A stretch of DNA of 64,000 nt, from NCBI GenBank assembly GCA_027924645.1, contig BSBN01000445.1:7609001-7673000 (forward strand). The letters run 5' to 3'. Below, piece after piece: positions 45,488-58,293 of the stretch (position 1 is the first letter of the stretch; the number at the start of each line of letters is the position of its first letter). This DNA is from Cunninghamia lanceolata. Lineage: Eukaryota; Streptophyta; Pinopsida; Cupressales; Cupressaceae. Both the position numbers and the translations under genes were made by a program. The notes under the pieces were generated by a model. It searched no databases, was not told the DNA's origin, and saw only the letters and a program-made list of their open reading frames with translations.

Positions 45488-46789
45488 ATCACAAGTGACC
45501 CTTCAGATCGTATCATCATTTCAAAAACAACTGTTACATAGAGAACAAGGAAACTCCAAAACAATGAAAGGCCCTAGATCAGGTCATTTGCTCTTCATGA
45601 GGTTCTCCTCCTACACAAATAGAACAACCCCTGGGTCTCACCCCTGCTTGATTTGATTCTACCATGAGAAAGAGAGAGAGTGTGTGTGTGTGACTTGGAG
45701 GTCACCAGAAGCAAGGAGAGGGTCCATCTGCTAAGTCAAAGCTGACTTGTCCATACTTGTGTCCGAGTCATGTTTCAAAGAGTACATATTTTGGTGAACC
45801 CAAAGTGAAAAATAAAAACTTCTGATGGGATCTTTTTCATTTTCATGTGTTTGTTTCATTCCATGTTCATATTTCAAGTCCATCTTAATTTCATTCATTT
45901 CATGGTGTTTCCTACACCCCAAAACTAGGAAAAAAACACACAAAGTTCAAGGTAATTGCCCCTCTAATGAAACTAGTACATGTTTAGATCCAATAGCTTC
46001 AATCTCAAATCAATCAAACTCAAAAAAATAAAGGGGTATCCAACAAGATCCCCATAGCATTGACCAAATCAAAACACGCTAAGTGAGTGTTTGGTCTAAG
46101 ATCCATCAACAAGGCCAACCCATAATAAGCTATACAAATATGGACACCAAAATGGATGATGAGATGAGCCATCAAGAGAAGAGCTCCCATAAAGCTTGGG
46201 GACACAAAAACCCCTCCATACATGGCACATCAAGATAAAAGACCTGTGACATGTCCAATATCATCAAAAGGAACAAGTGGGGTCACTCAAACTCTAATGT
46301 AAATCAATCTATCTCAAGGTTGTAAAACTCAAATAATAGGGGAAGTCTCACTCACATACCTTATAGAAAACTCAGTCCAATGAATCCAGACCCTTGAAGC
46401 TATAAATGCTAGACAAGTTTGTCAAAGCAAAATTTAGAAAAAACCTAGGACATAGGGAAATCCTTTCATTGATAAGTTGGATGAAACCAAGGGGCAACAC
46501 AAAATCCCCCTCATCTAAACTTCCATGAAATATTCATGCCTCCCTTTCCCTCATTGTCCAACATGACAAGCTTCAATCAAATAGGTGGGATTCCTATAAT
46601 ACAAAATCAACCAAAACCAATACCACCCAATTTTCAAAACATGAATGTGACACCATCTAGTTATCCAACTTTTTCAGGATATTAGAAAACTAGCATACCC
46701 TTTCAACAAACACAACAAGCTCCACTTGAAGGACTAATGTTTGGAGGAATAAGACCCTCTACACATAACCCCCCTCTTAGGAACATACC

Positions 46790-47370
46790 TTGAGTATTTA
46801 AATGAGCCTCTCGATTGCAACATTCATCAGGTATTACTAGCACATCCTCTCCTTGATCTCTCAAAACCTAAAGAAGAGTGTGATCCCAACTCTCATATCA
46901 AGGCTTACATCGTAGTCGTACAGGAACTCCTTCCTTGGGATATGGTAGTAGAAAAACAATTTCTAAAGACTTTGGAGGGTATCACTCTAGATTGGTACTA
47001 TCAACTTCTAGAAGTATTAATCCACCCTTTTACGCAACTCATCGATCAATTTGTGGCTTCCTTCAGCATAAACAAACTAGTCAAGACAGGAATATGCTAA
47101 TTTTTAACAATCAAACAAGAAGCCAATGAGTCAATTACACATTTTATCACATGATGGAGGAAAGTTCTCTATTCTTCATCTACCACACTACATAGATCAT
47201 AAGGAACTTTATGGTCTCTTCTTACATGCTCTCAACAATGGCATATGAGAAGTTCAAAAATCCCTTACAAATCATATGAAGAAACGCTTGAAAGTGCCCT
47301 TAGAATTGACCAAGCCACCATTGATAGGGAAGAAGGGAGTATGATACTAATGGAAGGTTGATAAGCCATG
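46790..47370 (+). pseudogene. gag: Gypsy copy B, gag core
   Basis: The readable segments are typical of Ty3/gypsy Gag: V-E-K-Q-F-L-K-T-L-E-G near 46950 with L-D-W-Y-Y-Q-L, then T-Q-L-I-D-Q-F-V-A-S-F-S, and E-A-N-E-S-I-T-H-F-I-T after a TAA near 47100. Several stops follow. No zinc knuckle was found downstream. Confidence 0.7.
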
Positions 47371-47929
47371 ATAGAAATAGTAAATCCTTGACAAACAACT
47401 AAAACATAGATAGGTCAACAAACACTTCACCATCCAAGAACAATAGTCATGTGAATTTGGGGAACCAAAGTTTCAACAAATATCCCCTAAGAATCAACAA
47501 GCAGTCATACCACAATAATCATAAGCCTTTAGATTAAAATCATGATAAATACTACTCATTTCACAAGAGAAGGAGGCATGATATCAAGTCATGTTAGGAG
47601 TACCATCACTTCATATCAAACCTCTCAAAACATCAATGATAAGCATTCATGGACACACTCTCACAAGATGAAGAACTTAGTCCAAAAATCCATCAAAACA
47701 CCTTAGGCCTTGCAGAATTAGATAAAAATCAAGAAATTTGTGTCACCCAAGGATCAAAATGACTAAATGACACCTCCAACAATTTAAATTTTTCTCACAT
47801 GATAGAACTTCTCAAGAGTTCTTCTATGCACAAGAATGCTCTCCTTAATGCCTTAGATCTAGGCCATCTAGTTCAAAACACTCCAAGTGAAAAGCGTTCA
47901 ACTTTTGATTTTTAAAAATTGGCCTTAGA
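47371..47929. other. Degenerate interior of gypsy copy B
   Basis: No open frame or motif is recognised. It lies between gag core and protease, where the Gag C-terminus and zinc knuckle would be expected. Confidence 0.5.
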
Positions 47930-48690
47930 CAATGATATAACTAAGTAGCGTGATCTCCCCATCCATTTGATAGTCCAAATTTAGGACTATTCTATTAAAC
48001 ATGTAATGGTCGATGATGGGTCTACAATCAACATAATCTTTCTCTCTTCTTCAAAGAATGGGTTATGATGAAATTTAAATCATATAAGAAACTTCCATCC
48101 TTAGAACCCATGATAACCCAAAATTTGAACCTTGGGTAGGGTCAATCTTCAAATCACATTGGGTTCCAAAACCCTCCCAACAAAATTTTATGTCATCAAT
48201 GAAGAAACTTCTTACAACATGATACTAGGAAGGCCTTGGATCCATAGGATGAGGGTCATCCCCTCCACATTATTTCAAGAAATACATGTCTTGCATATGG
48301 GACAAACTGATGTCATCAAAGGAGACCTTGATCCTTTCAGTCTTTACAAAGTTGGAAAAATCAAAAAGAAGAGAAAGACCATGGACACCATTGGTGACCC
48401 AAGAATCAACACTTTTGAAAAAGGAGAGACATTAAAACAAACTACAAACATAGCCAAGACCTCAAAATGTATAGGAAAGGGAGCAACGAGAGTATTCCCC
48501 TTTGATCCCCACTTGACAAAGTCTTATGCTCCAACAACCATTCCTATCAAGCCAAATATGAGCATCCATACAGTCGAGATCACCACTAAGAAAAAAGAAG
48601 AGTTGAAACCCACACAGAAACTAGAAGAGTCATCATCAATTCAAATTGCCCCTCAAAAGTTTGAAACAAACATTGAAACTCAACAATAGC
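47930..48690 (+). pseudogene. pol: Gypsy copy B, aspartic protease region
   Basis: The protease catalytic region reads V-M-V-D-D-G-S-T-I-N near 48005, with Asp-Gly-Ser in place of the usual Asp-Ser/Thr-Gly. The downstream Y-N-M-I-L-G-R-P-W-I motif (near 48220) is characteristic of Ty3/gypsy protease. The open part 48132-48689 continues into a Lys/Thr-rich tail. Stops and a shifted frame lie upstream. Confidence 0.75.
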
Positions 48691-48747
48691 ATAAAACGAT
48701 AAAGCTAGGGGGAAAATCATCAAACAATGAGTACATAAAACTCCTTA

Positions 48748-49020
48748 ATGAATACAAAAACATGTTTACACCAAGTCTTTGAGTGTCCTTGCAAAGACTT
48801 TCAATTGAAGTTCAGACCAAATTGGATAGGCCCATATATAGTTAAGGAATATGTCAAAAATGATGCTACCTCTTGTGCATTATGGAAGGAAAAGAGTTCA
48901 GCATCTCAAAAATTTGTAAAAACCTATAAAATCCCAAAAAATCAAATAATTCAAAAATCCATAAAAAGCATAAAATTGTGGAAAATCAAAAATTTGCAAT
49001 CTTCATTCTATTCCACATGC
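48748..49020 (+). pseudogene. pol: Gypsy copy B, deletion junction and integrase C-terminal fragment
   Basis: Shortly after a sequence reading L-N-E-Y-K-N-M-F, which normally precedes RT, the text jumps to K-F-R-P-N-W-I-G-P-Y-I-V-K near 48815. That is the integrase C-terminal motif found before the end of Pol in gypsy elements. Reverse transcriptase, RNase H and the integrase core are missing, so about 3 kb was deleted. This makes copy B a dead internal-deletion derivative. Confidence 0.7.
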
Positions 49021-50693
49021 ATTTTGTGAGTGTCATGCTCTTGTTTGATTTTTATCCTAGTTAGGAGTCTATGGTTGCTTAGGTATAGGTTGACCCTGTT
49101 AGTATGAATAAGGTCATTATGTAAGTAGTTAGGATAACATCTTTACTAGAATTGACCTATTCACACTTAGCTTAAGTTTACTTAGGCTATTTTAGACTTT
49201 GTCTAATCTCATATGGTGAAGACATGTGTTCTCATCTTTATGAGACACCTATTGCATGCCAACTTGCCACTTGCATGAGCACTTGTCACTTGAGCTCACA
49301 AGTTTTGCATCTTAAGAAGGTTAGTCAATCGTTGTGTTTGACCATCCTACCTTCTCTCTCATGCCTATTTATACAAGGCATCTATGTACATTCTAATTAG
49401 ATTTTGAATAAATTATTTGGCTTTTATGTACAATTGTCTTTGGTGGAAGTTATTCTAGTTTTCTACATGTTTATCTTGGTTTCTCCAACATGATCTTTGA
49501 GCCTTTGATATCCCATAATAAATTATGTTTACTGCTTATCACTATTCACCTATTTAGATTTTCCAATGACTCTAATTGAAGCCTGGCTCTTATCTCTACA
49601 TTGATCCTACTCTTAATGATCCATGTTAAGTTTAAACAAAGCCAGTCTTCATACCTACAGTAATCAATAGAAGATTGCAAGTATACCTCCACCATTATCC
49701 TTAGTAGAAGGGAAGTCTGACTAGATAGCAAAAACTTTTGGTGGGGCTTAACCCCTTATCTCTCCTGGTCAAAAAAGCCAAGAAGATCATAACTCTGAAG
49801 GAAGAAATCTAAAGTACAATTGCAAAAAAATGAGTGATTCAGAAATAAAAATATATATATGAGATCATTAGAAGCACCACAGCATCTAAAAAGTCTCAAA
49901 CCAATAGCAATAAAAAAAAATTAAAAATGTCAAAAAGCAAAAAAAGAGAAGAAAGAAAAAAGAAAGATACAAAAAAGAGAGTGAAAAGAGAGAAGGTTGT
50001 TGATTGTCCATACTCTCGAGTGGAAATAAATCTAATCTTAAAGTTACAAGGGTGATAATCTATCATAGAAAGAAAGGTACAAAGCACACACACTAGTTGA
50101 GCAATACTAGGATTCTAGCTATCTTTAGGGTCATCTTCTATTTTGGAGATTCTTTCTTTACCCCAAGCCTATCTTTTTGGTCATCCCTTGATCTAAGTAT
50201 AGTGAGTGCTAATAACATTTACTATTTCTAAGTTGAAATTGTCAAAGTGTTTTATCTAGATAAGGATTAGCATTTAGTGTTTAGTGAAGCCCAAACTTCA
50301 AAAGCATTCCATCTCCTCCCCATCCCCACTTTATTCCCAAATCCTATCTCAAAGGTTTAATACGTCTCTTATACTAAGGTAATTCAGAATCCCCTAAGTC
50401 AAAAATCTTCCTAAAGAGCAATCACATTATTTGTTCCACCTGCATGCATCATATTGAAAGGAAAAAATCAAAAGCAATAAACATGTCATAACATCATGGC
50501 CCTCATAACACTTAGAACATAGTAGTTAGAAAAAGACAAAAATAGAATTACATCATCCATGTGTGATCATTGTAGGTATGCAGCATCATAAGAAAAATAA
50601 AAGCTCTAGCCAACCATATGCACAAGAGGAAAAATGAAGTACAAGATGTCAACTTAAGCTACGTATATATCTCAACCAACTAGGTTTGTTGGT
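49021..50693. other. Non-coding, probably LTR-derived sequence
   Basis: No coding frame is recognised. A TATA-like sequence (CTATTTATACAAGG, about 49366) in a setting with short CT-rich runs, and the later phrase TTTTGGTGGGGCTT (about 49736), recall the promoter and primer-site region of a gypsy LTR. I found no partner copy. An A-rich stretch lies at 49900-49990. Confidence 0.4.
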
Positions 50694-51797
50694 TGTTTTA
50701 AATCCCCAACCTAATCTCGAAGGGCAATCTATAGAATAGCCTATTCTAATAATGGATTTTCCTTGAGGGATTGGCCAATAAATAGGAAAGTGGAATGAAT
50801 CTCTTTTTTACTCTGCACTTTAGGCTCTACAAGACCCAGGTGAGTGTACCCTTTGGGATGAACCAGTACTTATTTCAGATTTGATACTACTTATCTTAAA
50901 TATTGTTTCCTTAAACAAATATGTTCTCTCTAAAATATGCCAAAAGAATTACTAATATGCTAGATTCTTAGGCTTTAACATAACTCTCTTGCAGGAGAAC
51001 ATTGGAGAAACATTCCAAACTTAATACAGAAATAAACTTTACTTTGATTTTTAATATGATTGATTAAGGAGATGTATCAAGACAATAGTTCTAAAAGATC
51101 AATGCCTAGATCATGGGTCATAGAGGCAAAATAGATATAAATGAAACTAAATATAACAACATATTCATAGCTCATGTAAATACTGCAATAATGTATTACA
51201 CCATTACACCTTGAATAGTTCAAAACTAATTCTACTTGAGAATCCCTGCATACATTTACTACATTCAATGTCATCTTTAAAGCATTAAATTTACTATTTG
51301 AGTAAAAGCTATTGAGAAGGATATTATTACACATGAAAGACTGTGAAGATGAACAAAATTGATCTTTAATCAATTTGTATTCGTAAATGTAATAAAGAAA
51401 ACAACTATAGGAGATAATATAGTTTGAACTTTGACAATATATTCAAACTTATGAACTAGTAATGTCAAACAAATATCTACAAGTACATCAAAGTCTATTC
51501 TCAAATAACACATAAAATAGAAAAACCTAATCTACAACTTTGTGTACTATGATACAAAAATTCTCCAAGATTTTTGATTCGCCCCCATACTTCATACCTT
51601 GTTTGGAAAGTATGTACTAGAACCAACCCTTTGTAATATGCCCTAGATTCCCTTTTATAGGAATAAGGGAGCATACAAGCTTCAGGCTGTGACAAATGTC
51701 ATATTTTCATTTGATGATTTGTTACAATAGTGGGATACAATTATAATAGCCTTTAATCAAATAGGCATGTCTTTGTAACAACTCATTTTCTCTAACA
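50694..51797 (-). mobile_element. 3' LTR (minus strand) of a gag-only LTR element
   Basis: It matches 57196-58293 along its length on the same strand. Read on the minus strand it starts TGTTAGAGAAAATG and ends GATTTAAAACA. The outer 21 bp at the 51797 end are absent from the right copy, which is cut by another LTR. Minus orientation follows from the gag reading direction. Confidence 0.72.
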
Positions 51798-54686
51798 GAC
51801 AGGAACAACTAATTTATTTGTGTATGCTTCTTCACTCTTAGCGGGGAATTAGGCCATGATGTTGATGATTAGCATTTTTCCAAATTCTCTTTTGGTTTCG
51901 CCACCTTCGATTTCTAGATACTTGTTCCCAATACAAGCATCCTCTGCTCTACCTCTCCAACCACGCACACAGAAGTGAGAAAACCCACAAGGAACAACTA
52001 TATAAGGAGACTCTGAAAACCAAAATCCCCCTCATTATTCCATGCTCTAGGCAAAAAGGATGTGATCCCTCAACTTATGAGTAGAGGTTTCCAATCACCT
52101 CAGCTACCCATAAATTTGAGGGAGACACACAAAGTTGGTTTTGGTCATGCCAAAATTCCAGCTAGGAAGGCAGCAGTAGTAGTCAAACTTCTCTCTTCAA
52201 CTCCCAATTGTTTCATCCAGGGGGCAACACTTTCACAACTAGAGTTGATGCTTTGTTAGGAACCATAACTCTGAGGGAGGGGAAGAGGGAATAATTATGC
52301 CTCTCTACCTGAAATTCTAATATGGAAACTCACATTAATAGGGAGTTAATGGAGTCAGCAGACTGGGACTCAAAGCCCTCATTGGGATGAAAACAAGGAG
52401 AAAATAAGGGTTTACAAGAGTTTGATGGTTGCCACTATGCTTCCTTGATTTTTCCACTACCTCCTATTCCATAAGAAAATCTTCTAATTTTTTAATCTTG
52501 TAAGAACATAGCATCAACCATGAAAATAGAGAAGAAAATCCTACATAACAAGGTAACAAATAGAGCATACTAAAAAGGTGAGTATCCATATTGTCTACAT
52601 AGAAGGAATAGTATACGAAGTAAAAATAGAGGCACCTATTTATAGTGAATTAGTAACAGTTCCCATACTCTAGTACTTGATCAATTCATTTCAATAACTT
52701 CCATGAGATATTGGTTATAAATGGAAATCTTTTGATGATTCACCAATTCTGCTAGGAAAGGAAAAATAGACAGTGTTTTGCCATCACATTGATGTCACAT
52801 AACTTGAAATAACTACAAATATAAATTCTTGCAATGAGGCTGCCAAATTAGATTTCTTGGTTACAATATTTAATTCCATTTCAAGCAATTTACCATGTTA
52901 AAAACTCACCATAAAGCAAGCGAAAGATCCCTTCAAGCCTGAACACAAATCCCCAAGAGTCGATTCTACCTCCTATCAATCCTCAATCGTGTTCATCCCC
53001 TCGTACACTGGCAGTGATAAAAACTCAACACACGCTTGTTAAGCCATTTTCAGCAATGGTGCATCATTTACTATGCATTACCACTTTATCTCTCTAATTT
53101 GAAGGTGGGTCATTGATTTTCATGTAAAATGATCTAAATCGATGGTGCATATATAGTAAATAAGAAGAGAAACCCAATCATCCATGTAAAAAAGAACACG
53201 AACCAATGAGACAATGCCACCCAGACCACCACCTTAGCTATACCAATGAGAAGAAAAATCAAATAATGCCTACATGGTAGTTTTCTACGCTTCCACAGTG
53301 GTAAGATTTGGTTGGAGATGAAGATCTGCAGAACAATGGAAACCATCTGGACTGTGTCACGTGGCACAAAGAAAATATTTTTAAATATATCTCATGTACC
53401 ATAGAAAACCTACCACATAATAGGGGAACTGACGTACACTTTCCACCTTTCTTAAAGGAAAACACATGGCATTATCCCGCAATTCTGCAAGCACCCCACA
53501 GGCCCACCACCGAGGATCAATGGAATGGTTGAACATTTAAGAATCTTTCATCTATCATCTTTCCACCATTCCACAATTGTCTCTATTGTCCATATTATAA
53601 TCTCTATGGAATAGCAAAATCTAGTTAGAACATGCCACCTGTCATGTTTTAAAAACAACATTAGTTCTATTAGGGAAAAGGGGGCCACAAATTTCATTAA
53701 GGGGGTTGACTTAAAACCAAGGCACATGGGTAAAAATTAAAACATGAACAATAAGCAGTAGCAAAAATGAATGGGGTTAGTAAAAGAATGTCACCTTATA
53801 CATCAATTTGCAACTTAACAGACCTCTTACGGGCCACAAGCAGTCAGCTGTAGAATATAACAAAAAGTAATTCATCACTTGTATATAAGATTCTAGGGTT
53901 TAGGGTTTTAGACGTTAGGACAAGAATTTATCAATATTTTGAACACTAAAAACCCTAGAAAAGGATTTTCATATTGTTGCATGAAGCCAAGCAAAAAGTA
54001 AGGAGCCAAGAAAATTTTGTAGAGTCCTATTAAAGGCTCAAGTTGAGGACGTTTGTTCTATCAGAACAAAGAGAGAACACAAAAAAATAGAAAAGTAGAC
54101 CAAAGAACACAACCAAACACAAACCTTAACAACATGATAGCCCAAATCCATTTCAAAAGGGAAAGTGAGACCTGCCTCTATCAGAGATTTTATTTTCCAA
54201 GGTCTGCATTAGGATAAATTTGGAAGAAGCACCATCATTTCTCCTATTGCTAACATGAATACCCATAAAGCTTTTGGACATATTATTTCCAACTTGTCTT
54301 GTGGCTCTCTAATTTTGATAGCCAAACACTGATTTGAAAAATTATTCATAAATTCTTAGAGTAACATATGGAAATTGGAAACACTCATAATCTACTGAAT
54401 GATTTGAATTGGCATCATCATCTTCACCTACCACACATAAATCAAACTTAAAAGCCTTCTTGACCTTCTCCAATGTGTTGTTTCATTGGCTTGAGGTCAT
54501 ATTCTAGCTATGTGTCTGATGAATCATACTGATCAATGGTAAAAATTTGAAATGTATCAATTAAGGGATCATCTAAGTTTTTCCTTTCACATAAAAATGG
54601 CTTACCCATAGGCATCTCCTTAGACTAAAGTGATACTAACTTATGTTTATCCAATCTTGATAAATCATTGATTCCATCATATGCCC
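51798..54686 (-). other. Non-coding interior of the minus-strand element
   Basis: About 2.9 kb with no RT, integrase or protease motif in any frame that I can see. Short frames such as 53134-53367 and 53308-53532 overlap on opposite strands and carry no motif. In a complete gypsy element pol would be expected here. Confidence 0.5.
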
Positions 54687-54954
54687 CAGTGTCTAATAAT
54701 GGAAGATCATCCTTAGATACAACAAGGGCACTCTTTAAGTTGGAACCACTCATTTGAGCAGTTTCAAAAGTATCCCTACATTTGTTAGACTCCATGGAAT
54801 CTTATTTATACTCTTCATATCAGTGTCTGATAATGGAAGTTCATCCTTAGATACAACAAGGGCACTCTTTAAGTTGGAACCACTCATTTGAGCAGTTTCA
54901 AAAGTATCCCTACATTTGTTAGACTCTATGGAATCTTATTTAGACTCTTCAGAT
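54687..54954. repeat. 134 bp tandem duplication
   Basis: 54687-54820 and 54821-54954 are nearly identical (about five differences). The unit starts CAGTGTCTGATAATGGAAG and ends in a CTCTTCA run. It lies at the end of the gag-derived frame on the minus strand. Because 134 is not a multiple of three, it shifts that frame. Confidence 0.92.
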
Positions 54955-55850
54955 CCTGCATCCTCAGGGTTCTCTACAAAGATTAGGTTATCTTTGAACC
55001 AATAAGGATCAGTATTTCTTACCTCTGGGTGATCCAGAGGTTCATCATAAAGAGGATTGTGCCTTATGTTCATTTTTGTTCCCAATACTTGTTCCTCATG
55101 ATCTTGAAAACCTAAATTCTCATTGAATTCAAAATCATCATAATTCTGAGAAGAATACATAGATAAGTTACTGTCAGTATCTATGTCTCCAGTAGCTAAT
55201 GATTCTACTTCATACTTATGTTCATGTCCAACTAACTTATCGAGATATGAAATCTACTTGTCTATAATTAGGTTTGATCCTTCACAATTATCCAAACCCA
55301 CAAGAGACTCCACCTTTTCTTCAAAGGAACAGGCATGATCACTAGAATGAAAATCATTATCATCACCTATATGACTGATAAAACAAATAGGTCTATTCAC
55401 TATAGGGGCATGATTTGTCCCTTCATCAAGCATCACCACACAATTTCCATAATTTTGAACATTATCTACTTCTCTAGCTGTCTTATTAGGTTGAGAATCA
55501 AGACACCTCCCCACTTCTTGATTAGGAGGATAAAAATAGGAAGTAGTCTCACATAAGCCCCCATTCCCATCACATTCAATATTCAAAATATTGTAGGTAA
55601 CATTCATAACTTCCTTACTCAGATGCTTAGTTTTTTCCCTAAGTTCATATATGGTAATCAGACCATTGTTTCTCCAATGATCAATTGAAACCCTAACTAT
55701 AGAATTCAGGTCTTTGAAATCTTGGCAAATAGTAGTATCACTTAAACCATATCTACTATCAAGGGAAGTTATTTCAGCAAAATTCATAGTTATAGATCCA
55801 TTAAATCTCACTCTCATATGCTTTAAAATATTCTCAATATCCATAGCCAT
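54936..55850 (-). pseudogene. Minus-strand element, Gag-downstream frames
   Basis: Two open stretches lie at 55254-55850 (198 codons) and 54936-55160 (74 codons) on the minus strand. They follow gag and are acidic, Asn/Asp-rich, with no motif I recognise. The first is long for this decayed sequence. They may be the Gag C-terminal region or an accessory frame of the family. A TAG near 55253 separates them. Confidence 0.5.
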
Positions 55851-55859
55851 AGAATATGC

Positions 55860-56460
55860 TTACCTGACAATGGTGGGATTCCTATCCCTCAAACGATAAC
55901 TGACTTCTTCATTAAATGTGCCTAGATATATAACTAGACACATAACGTCATTTAGTTTGGTACTTTCATGGATATCCCTTACCACCTTTGCAAACCTTAG
56001 ATTAAAAGCTGGAACTGATTCCTCCTCATCCTTTTCAATATGAATAAGCTTACTAATCAATAAGCCAACATCAGCCCTTTCACCAAAATGTTCCATAAAA
56101 GCTAGTTTGAGATCTTGTCATAAATAAATACAATGGGTGGGCAAATCTATGAACCAATCTATAGCATCTTCTTTTAGGGACTAAACAAATAATTTTATAA
56201 TCAAAGCCTATGTATCTATTTTGTAATCACCCATTAAGTCACAAAAATCCTACAAATGGCTACTAGCTGATTTGGATTTGTCACTATTGAACTTTGGTAT
56301 TTGATATCAAATTTCATGGGGTATATGATTTGGAAAACCATATATATTACTGAAATTTATGGCCGTATATCTTTCCATGGCAAAGCCTCTTTGACAACAT
56401 AGATGGGAATGCACCCCATGAATTGCTAGACTTGGATCCATATAGGGGTACATAGGTTGA
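55860..56460 (-). pseudogene. gag: Minus-strand element, gag core
   Basis: Read on the minus strand, D-A-I-D-W-F-I-D-L-P is followed by a TGA where Trp is expected. Then come Q-D-L-K-L-A-F-M-E-H-F-G-E-R-A and E-S-V-P-A-F-N-L-R-F, the classic Ty3/gypsy Gag core. 55860-56096 is open. Upstream (to about 56460) several stops break the frame. The sequence ends about 750 bp before the 5' LTR on this strand. Confidence 0.75.
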
Positions 56461-57195
56461 TGACACAATTTCCTATGTCTTTACGAGATTTCTCATAGTA
56501 AATTTACAGTTATATATGAAAAACTCAATATTCTATGATCTTAAACCTTTACAATGTGTATTCCTATCTCATCTTGCTCAAGATCTTAAATGAGTTTCAT
56601 CACATGCATACTTCTCTTTCAAAAACATAGATTGCAATCTTAGTAAAATAGAAGTATGGAAACTCATCACCACCCTTTTTTATTCCTTTCTCTTTGTGCT
56701 TAATCATCACTTAATAAGGAGCCACATTTTTCTCAAGGTTTTTTCATAAACAACCTTTAATATAAAAATTATCTTCCATAGAGATAGGAACATGTAAAAT
56801 ACCTAGAAGTTTGTTATAGCTACTGCAAACATTTTTTTTACTGGAAGATTATGAATGTTGAAATATTCTTCACATATTTATCAAGTTCTTTCTCACAGAG
56901 TCTCCACCTCTCTTCACAGAGGACTAGACTTCAAATAGTACAAAGCTCTTTAAAGATTACTTTTATTCTAGTTTTTCTCCAATGGTAGAGCCATAAAACC
57001 TCTTCAAACATACAAGTTTCCCACAGTATACTACTTTTTTTTATCAACCAATAGGGAGAATATCAGATTTGCCACCCTCTAAAGGGAATGTTGATATTAA
57101 TGCATTTATGAAAACTCTAAATACCCATAACAAACTACTAAACTAATTTTAAAACTTTATAAACAAGTCCCCAGAAGAGTTACCAATCTATTAGT
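56461..57195 (-). other. 5' leader of the minus-strand element
   Basis: No coding frame. Just inside the LTR, on the minus strand, is TTGGTAACTCTTCTGGGG, which could be a primer site. I cannot assign a tRNA to it. Confidence 0.4.
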
Positions 57196-58293
57196 TGTTT
57201 TAAATTCCCAACCTGATCTCAAAGGGGAATCTATAGAATAACCTATTCCAATAATGGATTTGCCTTGAGGGATTGGCCAACGAACATGAAACTGAAATGA
57301 ATCTCATTTTTCCTCTGTACTTTAGACTCTGCAAGACCCGGGTGGGTGTACCCTGTGGGATGAACCAATACTTATTTCATATCTAATACTACTTATCTTA
57401 AATATTGTTTCCTTAAAAAAATATGTTCTCTCTAAAATAAGCTAAATGAATTACTAATATGCTAAAACAATGGGCTAGATTCTCAAGCTTTAACATAACT
57501 CTCTTACAGGAGAACATTGGAAAAACGTTACAAACTTAATACAGAAATGAACTTTACTTTGATTTTTAATATGAATGATCAAGGAGATGTATCAAGACAA
57601 TAGTTCTAAGAGATCGGTGCCTAGATCATGGGTCATAGAGTCAAAACAAATATAGATGAAACTAAATATAACAGTATATTCCTACCTCATGTAAGTACTA
57701 CAATAATGTATTACACCATTACACCATGAATAGTTCAAAACTAATTCTACTTCAGAATCCCTGCATACATTTACTACATTTAATATCATCTTTAAAGCAT
57801 TAAATTTACTCTTTGAGTAAAAGCTATTAAGAAGGATATTCTTACACAAGAAAGATTGTGAAGATGAACAAAATTGGTCTTTAATTAATTTGTAATCATA
57901 AATGTAATAAAGAACACAGCTGTAGGAGACAATATAGCTTGAATTTTGACAATATATTCAAACTTATGAACTAGTACTGTCATACAAATAGATGCAAGTA
58001 CATCAAATTTATTCTCAAGTAACACCTAAAATAGAAAAACCTAGTCTACAGCTATGTGTACTATGATACAAAAAATTTCCAAGATGCTTGATTAATCCCC
58101 ATACTCCAGACCTTGTCTAGAAAGTATGTACTAGAACCAACCCTTTGTAATAGGCCCTAAATTCCCTTTTATAGGAATAAGGGAGCACACAAGCTTTGAG
58201 CCATTATTACAGATGTCATATTTTCATTTCATGATTTGTTACAATAGTGGGATACAAATATAATTGCCTTTAATCAAATAAGCATGCCTTTGT
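57196..58293 (-). mobile_element. 5' LTR (minus strand) of the gag-only element, truncated
   Basis: It matches 50694-51776. At 58293 the match stops abruptly at CTTTGT, where a Sirevirus-type LTR starts. The missing outer 21 bp are still present in the other LTR. Confidence 0.75.

Noticed and set aside
53134..53532. Opposing open frames in the interior of the minus-strand element
   Set aside because: They overlap on opposite strands and neither shows a transposon or host protein motif.
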